Origin: an uncultured Bacteroidales bacterium
GTDB lineage: Bacteria; Bacteroidota; Bacteroidia; Bacteroidales; Bacteroidaceae
Length of the DNA: 64,000 nt
NCBI GenBank assembly: GCA_902760315.1
Contig: CACWFV010000013.1
Coordinates: 1-64,000, forward strand
Direction: 5' to 3'
In this document: positions 42,284 through 51,484 of the stretch, in pieces
How the letters are laid out: each line of letters opens with the position of its first letter
Position numbering within the stretch: the first letter of the stretch is position 1
The notes under the pieces: generated by a model
Database searches by the model: none
What the model saw: the letters and a program-made list of their open reading frames with translations, nothing else
What the model was told of the DNA's origin: nothing
Made by a program: the position numbers and the translations under genes

Positions 42284-43570
42284 ATGAAGAAACACATTTT
42301 GGTAGGCCTTCTGGTTAGCATGGCATTGGTGCCCTCGATGGCTCAAATCAGCAGCACGCTGTCGCCCTATAGTCAGTATGGCTTAGGTGTACTTGCTGAT
42401 CAGTCGCTGGGTTTCAACCGAGCTATGGGAGGCGTAGCTTACGGTTTGAGAGACGGCAAATTCATTAATATGCAGAACCCCGCTTCCTATTCGGCGGTAG
42501 ACTCGTTGACCATGTTGCTTGATGTTGGCGTAACAGGTCAGGTGACTAACTATAAAGAGGGAGGCAAAAGTCTGAACAGCAAGACGGGAAACGTGGATTA
42601 TGCGGCAGCGGCCTTCCGACTCTTTCCGCATGTCGGACTAGCACTCGGCGTAGTGCCCTTTTCCAATATAGGCTATTCCTACTCCAGTACAAGCCCTATC
42701 GCAACGTCCACTTCAACCCAGACCCATACTTATGAGGGATCAGGCGGACTGACGCAGTTCTTTGTGGGAACCGGTTGGAGAATGACAAAGAATTTGTCTG
42801 TGGGTGTCAATCTTTCCTATTTCTGGGGTAAATACTCCAAGACGATTACCATGGCAACCAACGAGACTGGTGCTAATACGGAAACAAAAAGCTATGAGAC
42901 CTCAGTCAGTTCCTATAAACTAGATTTTGGTGCCCAATGGCAACAGCCGGTGGGGAAATATGATTTGCTGACCGTAGGTGCCACAGTAGGACTGGGTCAT
43001 AAGTTGGGGGCGGATGCCGACTTGCAAATCATTAACAGTAATACGTTGAGCTCTACCGTAAACAGTACTGAGATTACCGTGGATGATGCTTTCAGCATTC
43101 CCTATACGTTTGGACTTGGTGCCTCGCTTAACCACAAGCACAGCCTAACAGCCGCACTTGACTATACATATCAGAACTGGGGTTCGTTGGACTATCCGGT
43201 GTTCAACAAAGTAGGTACCTACACGTTACAGGGCGACTACTATAAGAATCGCCACAAACTGGCAGCAGGCGTCGACTGGATTCCACTGCCTACGGGTCGT
43301 AAGTTCTACCAACTGGTTCACTATCGCATGGGTGTATCCTATGCCACACCTTATTATAAAATAGGTACACAGAACGGCCCGGGCGAACTGTCTGTAAGTG
43401 CAGGCTTCGGCATTCCCATCTACAATACGTGGAACAATCGCTCAACGCTTAACATCAGTGCCCAATGGGTGCGCAGCACGGGGTGCGACCTTATTAAAGA
43501 GAATATATTTCGCATCAATATCGGACTGACGTTCAACGAACGCTGGTTTGCAAAATGGAAGGTCGAATAA
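42284..43570 (+). CDS. outer-membrane beta-barrel protein (FadL/PorV-like)
   Basis: 428 residues with a signal peptide (HILVGLLVSMALVPSMAQ). SPYSQYGLGVLADQSLGFNRAMGGVAYGLRDGKFINMQNPASYSAVDSLTMLLDVG matches the Bacteroidetes outer-membrane family that resembles OmpP1/FadL and PorV. The rest is amphipathic strands with aromatic girdles, ending in NIGLTFNERWFAKWKVE. Its gene overlaps lptC by 16 bp, a conserved neighbourhood with envelope biogenesis genes. Substrate unknown. Confidence 0.82.
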   Translation: MKKHILVGLLVSMALVPSMAQISSTLSPYSQYGLGVLADQSLGFNRAMGGVAYGLRDGKFINMQNPASYSAVDSLTMLLDVGVTGQVTNYKEGGKSLNSKTGNVDYAAAAFRLFPHVGLALGVVPFSNIGYSYSSTSPIATSTSTQTHTYEGSGGLTQFFVGTGWRMTKNLSVGVNLSYFWGKYSKTITMATNETGANTETKSYETSVSSYKLDFGAQWQQPVGKYDLLTVGATVGLGHKLGADADLQIINSNTLSSTVNSTEITVDDAFSIPYTFGLGASLNHKHSLTAALDYTYQNWGSLDYPVFNKVGTYTLQGDYYKNRHKLAAGVDWIPLPTGRKFYQLVHYRMGVSYATPYYKIGTQNGPGELSVSAGFGIPIYNTWNNRSTLNISAQWVRSTGCDLIKENIFRINIGLTFNERWFAKWKVE

Positions 43571-44283
43571 TCAGCTTACTGACGTTTGCCTTGAGCCTTT
43601 CGCTCTGGTCGTTGTTGTCGTGTACGGAACAAAAGACGCACACGGCAGCTGCTATTCACGACCGCGACTCGGCATCGATGATGGTCAGCTACGGTGTGAA
43701 TACGCTGATTTCTGACTCAGGCGTCATTAAGTATCGCATCGTGGCCGAGCGTTGGGACGTCAATACGATTAAGAACCCCACGCGTTGGACATTTGAAAAG
43801 GGTCTCTTCATGGAACAATTTGACCAAAGCTTCCATATCGAGGGATACATTCAGGCTGACAGTGCCTGGTACTATGACCAGAAGAAATTGTGGGAATTGC
43901 GCGGGAGGGTGTCTGTACGTAATGTCAACGGACTCGTGTTCAATAGCGAGGAATTATGGTGGGACGGTATCAAGCACGAGTTTTACTCCTACCAGTTCTC
44001 AAGACTCGTAACCCCTGAAAGAACATTGGAAGGTACCTATTTTCGTAGCGACGAGTACATGACGCACTACGAGGTCAGAAACTCTGTGGGTTCTTTCCAG
44101 TCAGAAGATATGGAGAGTGACAACCAACAATCTCCGACAGTTTCCCAGTCAGCAGCCAGTCAGCAGCCAGTAACAACCAGCGGGCAATCCTCAGCCAGCC
44201 AGCCTGACACCACTCGACAACTGCCTGTCCGTCAGGCTGCTATACGTCATAGAGCTAACCAAAAGTCAACCTACAAGCCATGA
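43555..44283 (+). CDS. lptC: LptC-like LPS export lipoprotein
   Basis: 242 residues. A lipoprotein signal with SLLSC (Cys23) is followed by the LptC/OstA-like beta-jellyroll: SDSGVIKYRIVAERWDVN, FEKGLFMEQFDQSFHIEGYIQADSAWYYDQKKLWELRG and VFNSEELWWDGIKHEFYS. LptC links LptB2FG to LptA in lipopolysaccharide transport. A Ser/Gln/Pro-rich tail of about 55 residues, not part of the fold, ends the protein. Start overlaps the barrel gene; stop overlaps the next gene as ATGA. Confidence 0.85.
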   Translation: MEGRIISLLTFALSLSLWSLLSCTEQKTHTAAAIHDRDSASMMVSYGVNTLISDSGVIKYRIVAERWDVNTIKNPTRWTFEKGLFMEQFDQSFHIEGYIQADSAWYYDQKKLWELRGRVSVRNVNGLVFNSEELWWDGIKHEFYSYQFSRLVTPERTLEGTYFRSDEYMTHYEVRNSVGSFQSEDMESDNQQSPTVSQSAASQQPVTTSGQSSASQPDTTRQLPVRQAAIRHRANQKSTYKP

Positions 44284-45539
44284 CAAATCTGATAATAGGA
44301 CTCATAGTAACAATGGCTTTCTCGGCCTTCTTTTCAGGAATGGAGATAGCCTTTGTCTCCAGTAACAGGCTGAGGGCAGAGATGGATCGGGAGAAGAATG
44401 GGCTGGCTCAAAGGGCTATCGACGTATTTTATCATCACCCTAATAATTTTATCTCCACCATGCTGGTAGGCAATAATATTGCTTTGGTTATTTACGGCAT
44501 TCTTTTCGCTAAACTTTTTGATGCAACCTTGTTTGCTCCACTTAGTGACGGCGTCAGGGTGACATGCGACACGCTGCTCTCAACGTTGGTCGTGCTCTTT
44601 ACGGGTGAATTTCTGCCGAAAACCATCTTCAAGTCCAATCCAAATACCATGCTGACGGTTTTTGCGTTGCCGGCTTATTTCTGTTATGTGTTGCTTTATC
44701 CCATCTCGCGTTTTGCAACCTTGCTGTCAAGAGGACTTCTGCGACTGCTGGGAGTGAAACTGCCTAAGGAAAGTGAAGACAAGGAGTTCACCAAGGTAGA
44801 CTTGGACTTTCTGGTACAGTCGAGCATCGATAACGCTAAGGACGAGAACGAGATAGAGGAGGAGGTGAAGATATTTCATAATGCACTCGACTTTGCCGAC
44901 ACGAAAGTACGAGACTGCATGGTGCCTCGTACCGAAATCGACGCTATCGACATTGATGACTGCACTATTGACGAACTGAAAAACAAGTTTGTAGAAAGCG
45001 GACACTCCAAAATCATCGTTTACCGCGAAGACATAGACCACATCATCGGCTATATACACTCTTCCGAGATGTTTAAACAGGTGACAGACATTTCTAAGCA
45101 CATTCAGCAAATGCCCTATGTGCCAGAGACCATGGCTGCCCGTAGACTGATGCACACGTTTCTACAGCAGAAGAAATCGCTTGGGGTCGTCGTCGATGAG
45201 TTTGGCGGAACGAGCGGTATCGTCTCGCTGGAGGATATTGTGGAAGAAATCTTCGGCGACATTGAAGATGAGCACGACAATACCAAGTATGTGGCTAAGG
45301 TACTGAATGATGGAGATTACCTGTTGTCAGCTCGACTTGAAATAGAAAAAGTCAACGAACTCTTCGACCTTGACTTACCTGAAAGTGACGACTATATGAC
45401 AGTAGGTGGACTAATACTCCATGAATATCAGAGTTTCCCCAAACTGAATGAGGTCGTTAAAATAGGGCACTTTGAGTTCAAAATAGTCAAGAATACAATG
45501 ACTAAAATTGAATTGGTGCGCCTAAAAGTCGTTGATTAG
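44280..45539 (+). CDS. CNNM/CBS-domain transporter-like protein (GldE/hemolysin family)
   Basis: 419 residues. Four membrane segments form the CNNM domain (LIIGLIVTMAFSAFFSGMEIAFVSSNRLR, ISTMLVGNNIALVIYGILFAK, FTGEFLPKTIFKSNP, YVLLYPISRFATLLS). Two CBS domains follow (VRDCMVPRTEIDAIDIDD..., MPYVPETMAARRLMHTFLQQ), then a CorC_HlyC transporter-associated domain (GDYLLSARLEIEKVNELFDLDLP...). The family includes GldE of gliding Flavobacteria and Mg/Co transporters. ATGA overlap with lptC. Confidence 0.88.
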   Translation: MTNLIIGLIVTMAFSAFFSGMEIAFVSSNRLRAEMDREKNGLAQRAIDVFYHHPNNFISTMLVGNNIALVIYGILFAKLFDATLFAPLSDGVRVTCDTLLSTLVVLFTGEFLPKTIFKSNPNTMLTVFALPAYFCYVLLYPISRFATLLSRGLLRLLGVKLPKESEDKEFTKVDLDFLVQSSIDNAKDENEIEEEVKIFHNALDFADTKVRDCMVPRTEIDAIDIDDCTIDELKNKFVESGHSKIIVYREDIDHIIGYIHSSEMFKQVTDISKHIQQMPYVPETMAARRLMHTFLQQKKSLGVVVDEFGGTSGIVSLEDIVEEIFGDIEDEHDNTKYVAKVLNDGDYLLSARLEIEKVNELFDLDLPESDDYMTVGGLILHEYQSFPKLNEVVKIGHFEFKIVKNTMTKIELVRLKVVD

Positions 45540-45583
45540 GGTATTTTTTTATAAAAAAATGCAGATGTTTCATCGAAATTTAC

Positions 45584-45591
45584 TAACTTTG
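45584..45591 (+). promoter_or_regulatory. -7 box of the PpiD-like gene
   Basis: TAACTTTG, 65 bp before the ATG. A -33 element is not clear. Confidence 0.5.
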
Positions 45592-45655
45592 CAGGCTGAA
45601 TCTGAAAATTATATTTAACAGAACAAAAATTAAAAATTAAAACAATAAAAACAAA

Positions 45656-47800
45656 ATGGCAGCAATTGGAAAAATTAGAAGCTGGGGGCCAGTACTTGCG
45701 ACAGTAATTGGTCTTGCACTTTTTGCATTCATTGCCGAAGAAATGTTCCGCTCGTGCGAAGCTACTGGCAACGAGCGTCGACAACAGGTCGGTGAAGTGT
45801 TAGGTAAGAAAATCTCTGTACAGGAATTCCAAAGTCTTGTTGACGAGTACCAGGAAGTTCTCAAGATGACCCAAGGTCGTGACAATCTTTCTGAAGAGGA
45901 ACTCAACCAGGTGAAAGACCAGGTATGGCAGCAGTTTGTCAATAACACTATTCTGGAGACTGAAGCTGAGAAGTTGGGCTTGACTGTTACTGACGAAGAA
46001 TTGCAGAATGTGCTGAAAGCAGGTACGAATGGTATGCTGATGCAGACTCCCTTTGTCAATCAGCAGACCGGACGCTTCGATGTCAGCCAGCTCACCAAGT
46101 TCCTGGCCGACTACAAGAAGCAGCAGGAGCAGGGTGGCAATGCCCAGATGATGGAGCAATACACCCGTATCTATAATTATTGGAAGTTCATTGAAAAGAC
46201 GCTTCGTCAGCAGTTACTCGGACAGAAATACCAGAGCCTGCTCGCTCAGTCTCTACTGTCCAACCCCATCTCTGCAAAGATGGCTTTCGCCGCTCAGAAC
46301 GAGGAGAGCGACATTCTGTTGGCTACCGTTCCCTACACCGCCATTAAGGATGCTGACATCGAAGTAAGCGACGCAGACTTGAAAGCAAAATATAATGAGA
46401 AGAAAGAACAGTTCAAACAGTATGTTGAGAGTCGCGACATCAAGTATGTTGACTTCCAGGTAGTAGCTTCCAAGGCAGACCGCGACGCTTTAATGAAGAC
46501 CATGAAGGATGCCCAGCAGCAGTTAGAAAGCGGCAAGGCTCCCGCCGAAGTGGTTCGCAAGGCTCAGTCTCAAGTTGCTTATACTGGTATTGCTGCTACC
46601 CGTAGCGCATTCCCCAACGATATCGCTCAGAAGATTGACTCTATGCAGGTAGGCCAGGTTTCTGCACCTTTCGAAACTGCTTACGACAATACGCTGAACG
46701 TCGTAAAACTGATTAACAAGGTTCAGTTGCCTGACTCGGTAGAGTATCGTCAGATTCAGGTTGGCGGCGCTACTGCAGAAGAGGCTCATAAGTTGGCAGA
46801 CAGCATCTATACCGCTTTGAAGGGTGGGGCTGATTTCGAGGTTCTGGCTAAGAAATACGGTCAGACCGGTGAGAAGCAGTGGATGACTTCTGCTATGTAT
46901 GAGCGTGCTCAGACCATTGATGCAGATACCAAGGAGTACATCCAGTCTCTCAATACGTTGGGTGCTGGCGAGCTGAAGAATCTCCAGTTCTCACAGGGCA
47001 ACATCGTGTTGCAGGTTACTGCTCGCAAGGCTATGGTCAACAAGTTCGACGTGGCTGTTGTCAAGCACACCATCGACTTCTCTAAGTCTACCTATTCTAC
47101 TGCTTACAACAACTTCAGCCAGTATGTCAGCGAGAATAAGACGCTGGAGGGCTTGGAGAAGAACGCTCAGAAGTTTGGCTTCCGCGTTCAAGAGCGTAAC
47201 GACCTGTACAGCTCTGAGCACAACGTGGCAGGCCTGCGTTCCACCCGCGAGGCTATGAAATGGATTTTCGATGCCAAGGCCGGTGATGTTTCTCCTCTCT
47301 ATGAGTGTGGCAACAACGACCATCTGCTGGTCATTGCCCTGACAGGTGTGCACCCTGTAGGCTATCGTGATATGGAGAGTGTGAAGGAACAGCTGAAGAT
47401 GGAGGTTACGCGCGACAAGAAGTTCGAGAAGGCTTCTGCCCAGTTGGCCGGTGTAAAGGATATCGCCGCCGCAAAGCAGAAGGGCGCCGTCGTCGACAGT
47501 GTTCGCCAGATTACCTTCTCTGCTCCCGTCTTCGTTTCTGCTGCCGGTGCCAGCGAGCCCGCCCTAAGTGGTGCCGTTGCTGCTGTCAAGCAGGGTCAGT
47601 TCAGCCCCGCCGTTGTCAAGGGTAACGGTGGTGCATACCTCTTCCAGGTGCTGTCCAAGAAACAGCGTGAGGGTGCTAAGTTGGATGAGAAGCAGCAGAT
47701 GAAGCAACTGCAGCAGCAGGCTCAGCAGGCTGCCGGTCGTTTCATGAATGAGATGTACCTGAAGGCTGATGTGGTAGATAATCGCTATCTCTTCTTCTAA
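45656..47800 (+). CDS. PpiD/SurA-like periplasmic peptidyl-prolyl isomerase
   Basis: 714 residues. One N-terminal membrane anchor (GPVLATVIGLALFAFIAEEMF) precedes a SurA_N_3 chaperone domain (VGEVLGKKISVQEFQSLVDEYQEV..., VWQQFVNNTILETEAEKLGLTVTDEELQNVL). A parvulin-type domain lies near residues 345-450 (YRQIQVGGATAEEAHKLADSIYTALKGGADFEVLAKKYG), where typical parvulin residues are partly lost. It probably assists outer-membrane protein folding. Last gene before a convergent prmA, whose stop codon overlaps its own by 4 bp. Confidence 0.88.
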   Translation: MAAIGKIRSWGPVLATVIGLALFAFIAEEMFRSCEATGNERRQQVGEVLGKKISVQEFQSLVDEYQEVLKMTQGRDNLSEEELNQVKDQVWQQFVNNTILETEAEKLGLTVTDEELQNVLKAGTNGMLMQTPFVNQQTGRFDVSQLTKFLADYKKQQEQGGNAQMMEQYTRIYNYWKFIEKTLRQQLLGQKYQSLLAQSLLSNPISAKMAFAAQNEESDILLATVPYTAIKDADIEVSDADLKAKYNEKKEQFKQYVESRDIKYVDFQVVASKADRDALMKTMKDAQQQLESGKAPAEVVRKAQSQVAYTGIAATRSAFPNDIAQKIDSMQVGQVSAPFETAYDNTLNVVKLINKVQLPDSVEYRQIQVGGATAEEAHKLADSIYTALKGGADFEVLAKKYGQTGEKQWMTSAMYERAQTIDADTKEYIQSLNTLGAGELKNLQFSQGNIVLQVTARKAMVNKFDVAVVKHTIDFSKSTYSTAYNNFSQYVSENKTLEGLEKNAQKFGFRVQERNDLYSSEHNVAGLRSTREAMKWIFDAKAGDVSPLYECGNNDHLLVIALTGVHPVGYRDMESVKEQLKMEVTRDKKFEKASAQLAGVKDIAAAKQKGAVVDSVRQITFSAPVFVSAAGASEPALSGAVAAVKQGQFSPAVVKGNGGAYLFQVLSKKQREGAKLDEKQQMKQLQQQAQQAAGRFMNEMYLKADVVDNRYLFF

Positions 47801-48789
47801 TCAAGTGAGAACAGAAGGCATGCCCAGTCACCATCGGTGCGGGTAGCTTTCAACGATAAACCAAGAGTCTGTGCCTTGCTTTCAAGCAGGGCACAGTCTT
47901 TTTTATAGAACCCGCTCAGGATGAGTTTTGCCTTTGGAGCCATCACGTTGCGGAAACGGTCCATGTCTTGCAGCAAGATGTTGCGGTTGATGTTAGCCAT
48001 CACGAGGTTGAACCCTGGAACAGACGCTGAGGCCTTTGCGGTTGGGGAAGATGAGACAAAGCCGTCGAGTACCGAAGCATCGCCACAAAGGGTGGTAATG
48101 CGGTCATCGACCTGGTTGATGACGGCATTATGGCGGGTGTTGTCGGCACTCCATTCGTCAATATCATAGCCTACAGCGCTGTCTGCTCCAAGTTTCAGAG
48201 CACAGATGGCTAAGATGCCCGTGCCACAACCGCAGTCCAACACTTTTTTCTCTTGCAGGTTCATGTCGAGTAGCATGCTGCAAATCATACGAGTTGTCTC
48301 ATGAGTTCCCGTGCCGAATGCCAGATGAGCATCAATCTCAATAGTTGTTACCTGCTCTGTATTAGCTGTTACGTGCTCTGTATTAGCTGTTACGTGCTCT
48401 GTATTAGCTGTAGCTGGTTCTGTATCAGCTGTAGCTAGTTCTGTATCAGCTGTACATAGCTGCTCAGGCAAGTGGCGGCCGTCGTGGATAATCAGTCTGC
48501 CGTCACCGACAATGATAGGTTCAAAGCCTTCTTGCTCCCATTGCTCATTCCAGTCCTTGTCCTCTGCTTCTTGGATGGAATAAGTGATATCGACGCCATC
48601 AAAGGGGAAGGCATCAATTGCACCATGCAGGGCGTCTTCGTCGAAGAGTGCTTGCTGGACGTATCCTTTCAATCCTGTAGCCGTCTCTTCAAATGTTTCG
48701 AAACCAGCCTCTCCTGTCATGGCCGAGAGGATATCCTGTGCGTCTTGAGAACAGGGTGAAATGGTGAAATCAACTTCGTAGTATTTCAT
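47797..48789 (-). CDS. prmA: ribosomal protein L11 methyltransferase with an internal repeat insertion
   Basis: 330 residues. The N-terminal substrate-recognition domain (MKYYEVDFTISPCSQDAQDILSAMTGEAGFETFEET) and the methyltransferase domain (IDAHLAFGTGTHETTRM, VLDCGCGTGILAICALKLGA, GYDIDEWSADNTRHN, NLVMANINRNILL) are complete. PrmA trimethylates L11. Between them, at the interdomain linker, five seven-residue units of the type TA(D/N)TExx add about 35 residues not present in usual PrmA (about 280-295 aa). The insert is encoded by a 21-bp tandem array. Convergent with the PpiD-like gene. Confidence 0.92.
   Translation of the reverse strand: MKYYEVDFTISPCSQDAQDILSAMTGEAGFETFEETATGLKGYVQQALFDEDALHGAIDAFPFDGVDITYSIQEAEDKDWNEQWEQEGFEPIIVGDGRLIIHDGRHLPEQLCTADTELATADTEPATANTEHVTANTEHVTANTEQVTTIEIDAHLAFGTGTHETTRMICSMLLDMNLQEKKVLDCGCGTGILAICALKLGADSAVGYDIDEWSADNTRHNAVINQVDDRITTLCGDASVLDGFVSSSPTAKASASVPGFNLVMANINRNILLQDMDRFRNVMAPKAKLILSGFYKKDCALLESKAQTLGLSLKATRTDGDWACLLFSLD
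48349..48453 (-). repeat. 5 x 21-bp in-frame tandem array inside prmA
   Basis: Five exact-period units at 48349, 48370, 48391, 48412 and 48433. On the coding strand each begins ACAGCT(G/A)ATACAGA. The two upstream units in coding order carry ACAGCTGATACAG, the same 13-bp core as the intergenic array at 33950-34034. The other three have A for G. Confidence 0.95.
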
Positions 48790-48881
48790 AAGATGTTAAA
48801 TTTGACCACAAAATTACAAAAAATAGGGAAAAACCTACGCTGTCTTAGGGTTTTTCCCTAATTTTGCATGAAAATAAGTTG

Positions 48882-48889
48882 TATTTTTG
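48882..48889 (+). promoter_or_regulatory. -7 box of the Trp/Tyr-rich protein gene
   Basis: TATTTTTG matches TAnnTTTG; a second match TAATTTTG lies at 48859-48866. -33 elements are poorly defined. Confidence 0.4.
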
Positions 48890-48920
48890 CAACGTGAACA
48901 AGTAAACAGCAGTCTGCTCC

Positions 48921-49727
48921 TTGCCTCTCTACATGATGGCACAGGACGACGATATGTACTTCGTTCCTACGAAAGAGAACGTTGTCAAGGAGGCTGAACA
49001 CTATGGTATTCCCAAGAATACCTATTATTCTGGTTCAGACCGTAGTGTTGACGAATATAATGGTCGCTTGTCTTCGACGGTTACACCTATCGACTCGTTG
49101 GGAGTGGAATTAGAGTCTGACGACTATCAGTATACACGCCAGCTGTCGCGCTTCGACGATTATAGCCCCAGTCAAGCCTACTGGGAGGGCTATCGTGACG
49201 GACGCTGGTCATCGCCTTGGTACTATGGACGCTATGGTTGGTACAGTACTTGGTATGATCCTTGGTACAGCTCCTGGTACGATCCGTGGTATGACCCCTG
49301 GTACTATGACGGCTACTATGGCTGGACGTCGTCTTGGCGCTATGGTTGGTATGGTTCTTACTATCGCCCGTGGGGTTATTATGGCTATAACGGATGGCAC
49401 ACACCTATATTTTATTATGGGGGTAGGGGACACCATGTCCAGCACTCCAAGTCGCCCAGCGTTAACTATTATAACCGCCGAAATTACTCTAGCAATGGTA
49501 CACGCCGCATGAGCGATGGCCGCCGCATAAACGTTCGTTCCGGAAATGTAGGGTCGGGCTCACGCCAAACCTATAATACCGGTTCCTACGGCAGCGGTTC
49601 GCGTTCCAGTAGCAATAGCAGCACCTATAGTGGCTCACGCTCTTCGTATGGTGGCGGCAGCGGCATGCGCAGCAGCGGTGGCGGAACGCGTAGCGGTGGC
49701 GGAGGCAGAAGTGGCAGCCGCAGATAA
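48921..49727 (+). CDS. Trp/Tyr-rich, Gly/Ser-rich secreted protein, start unresolved
   Basis: About 265 residues. The N-terminus PLYMMAQDDDMYFVPTKENVVKEAEHYGIP looks like the end of a signal peptide cleaved after MMAQ, but the upstream frame has a TAA at 48903-48905 after a GTG-AAC-AAG. No normal start therefore covers a full signal sequence. Possible starts are TTG 48921 or ATG 48933. The middle is packed with Trp and Tyr (WYSTWYDPWYSSWYDPWYDP) and the C-terminus with Ser/Gly/Arg. I do not recognise a function; similar proteins occur in Prevotella and Bacteroides. Possibly N-terminally damaged. Confidence 0.6.
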   Translation: MPLYMMAQDDDMYFVPTKENVVKEAEHYGIPKNTYYSGSDRSVDEYNGRLSSTVTPIDSLGVELESDDYQYTRQLSRFDDYSPSQAYWEGYRDGRWSSPWYYGRYGWYSTWYDPWYSSWYDPWYDPWYYDGYYGWTSSWRYGWYGSYYRPWGYYGYNGWHTPIFYYGGRGHHVQHSKSPSVNYYNRRNYSSNGTRRMSDGRRINVRSGNVGSGSRQTYNTGSYGSGSRSSSNSSTYSGSRSSYGGGSGMRSSGGGTRSGGGGRSGSRR

Positions 49728-49774
49728 GACATAATTTTTATCTGATAATGATGTTGAACAAATAATAATTGACT

Positions 49775-51397
49775 ATGAAAAAATATGTAATCATGATAAC
49801 CTGCGTGCTGACCACTCTGACAGCTTCGGCTCAGGAGACGTATGAGAACGCACGCCTGATGGAGACAGACCTCAATGGTACTGCCCGCTATGTGGGTATG
49901 GGTGGCGCCATGGATGCCCTGGGAGCCGATATCTCTACCATCTCTACCAACCCGGCAGGCATCGGACTGTTTCGCCACAGCACCGTCAGCACCTCTTTCG
50001 GTCTTGTCTCTCAAGAGGATGCCCAGAATTTCCGTACCGGCAGCAAGACCAATGCCTCGTTTGACCAAATAGGCTTTGTGTGGTCTAACCGTACCAGCAA
50101 GACTTCGTTCTTCAACTTCGCCTTCAATTTCCACAAGAGTCAGAACTTCGACTATATCCTGTCAGCTGCCAGTCAATTGGATGGCAATAGTTCGCAGAAC
50201 GGCTTGTCGCACGTCAAGGCTATTGGCCAGACGGTAGACGGCGTGTCTACCTATCTTTATGACAAGCGCGATGCCATGGGAACAGCCTGGTGGACCAACC
50301 AGTTGGATAATCTCTATTATAATACGTTCATTATGGATGAGAATGGTGAAAATCCTGGCTGGAATGCCGCATCCGATTTCCTGATGAACCGAGCCAATAC
50401 AGGCTATATTGGCGAATACGATATCAACCTCTCAGGCAATATCAACAATCGTGTCTATCTTGGACTGACAGTCGGCATACATGATGTCCACTACAAGGGC
50501 GTCAGCGAGTATACAGAGCATCTTTTGGGCTATGATGATGATGGTAATGTAGTACCTGTTGGCCCCGTAACCATTGACGACGAGCGCACCATTACGGGTA
50601 CTGGTGTCGACGTCAAGGCCGGCATCATCTTCCGTCCCGTAGAGTCGTCTCCGTTCCGTATCGGTCTCTCCATTGCTACGCCGACATTCTATAAACTGAA
50701 GTCACAGAGTGCCACGCGCTTACTCAACGGCACCCCATACCAAGGCCCATATCCAGGCTACGTGGCCAAGAGCAGCTACGAGTTCAAACTCAATACTCCA
50801 TGGAAGTTCGGGCTGAGCCTCGGACATACCATCGACCAGTTCGTAGCTCTTGGTGCCGGCATAGAGTATGCAGACTACGGCAGCATAGACACCCGCAGGA
50901 TTACCGACGAGTATTATGACTACTATTACGACACTACTACAACTGAGAGCGAGAGTGACGTCGAGATGAACCGTCACACCTCAGAGACGTTAAAGGGTGT
51001 TGTCCAGTTGAAACTGGGAGCAGAAGTAAAGGTCGACAAAAACTTTGCTGTACGCTTTGGTTACAATTACGCGTCGCCCATGTATAAGGAGTCGGGCAGC
51101 AAGGATTTTGATATTGACTCTTATGGTACCAACTGCGCTTCGGCAACCGACTTTACCAACTGGAAGGCCACCAACCGCCTGACCTGTGGCATTGGCTATC
51201 GCTACAACAACTTCAGCGTAGACCTTGCCTATCAGTACAGCGTCCGCAAGGGAACGTTCAGTCCGTTCCAGGCAGCGTGGGGCGACTACTATGATGGCGA
51301 TGTAGACAATCCGGAACAGATTGACATAACGCCGACAACTGTTGAAGTCAGCAACAAGCGCCACCAGTTATTGCTTACTTTAGGCTACACATTCTAA
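49775..51397 (+). CDS. outer-membrane protein, OmpP1/FadL-like
   Basis: 540 residues from ATG 49775 (MKKYVIMITCVLTTLTASAQ signal peptide); a TTG two codons upstream is less likely. ARLMETDLNGTARYVGMGGAMDALGADISTISTNPAGIGLFRHS is the typical start of Bacteroidetes outer-membrane transport proteins of the PMP/OmpP1 type. Aromatic amphipathic strands follow to the C-terminal HQLLLTLGYTF. Likely a porin or hydrophobic-compound transporter. Ends at a hairpin that overlaps the ffh promoter. Confidence 0.84.
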   Translation: MKKYVIMITCVLTTLTASAQETYENARLMETDLNGTARYVGMGGAMDALGADISTISTNPAGIGLFRHSTVSTSFGLVSQEDAQNFRTGSKTNASFDQIGFVWSNRTSKTSFFNFAFNFHKSQNFDYILSAASQLDGNSSQNGLSHVKAIGQTVDGVSTYLYDKRDAMGTAWWTNQLDNLYYNTFIMDENGENPGWNAASDFLMNRANTGYIGEYDINLSGNINNRVYLGLTVGIHDVHYKGVSEYTEHLLGYDDDGNVVPVGPVTIDDERTITGTGVDVKAGIIFRPVESSPFRIGLSIATPTFYKLKSQSATRLLNGTPYQGPYPGYVAKSSYEFKLNTPWKFGLSLGHTIDQFVALGAGIEYADYGSIDTRRITDEYYDYYYDTTTTESESDVEMNRHTSETLKGVVQLKLGAEVKVDKNFAVRFGYNYASPMYKESGSKDFDIDSYGTNCASATDFTNWKATNRLTCGIGYRYNNFSVDLAYQYSVRKGTFSPFQAAWGDYYDGDVDNPEQIDITPTTVEVSNKRHQLLLTLGYTF

Positions 51398-51415
51398 ACA
51401 TGGCATATAAAAAAT

Positions 51416-51446
51416 GAGACTCATCATTTGTGAGTCTCGTTTTTTT
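51416..51446 (+). terminator. intrinsic terminator overlapping the ffh promoter
   Basis: GAGACTCA (51416-51423), 7-nt loop containing TTTG, TGAGTCTC (51431-51438), G and seven T. Confidence 0.8.
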
Positions 51447-51458
51447 GTATTACCTTTG
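51427..51458 (+). promoter_or_regulatory. promoter of ffh
   Basis: TTTG (51427-51430, in the terminator loop), 20 bp spacer, TACCTTTG (51451-51458), 27 bp before the ATG. Confidence 0.7.
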
Positions 51459-51484
51459 CACTTCAATAATTGCAATTATAAAAT

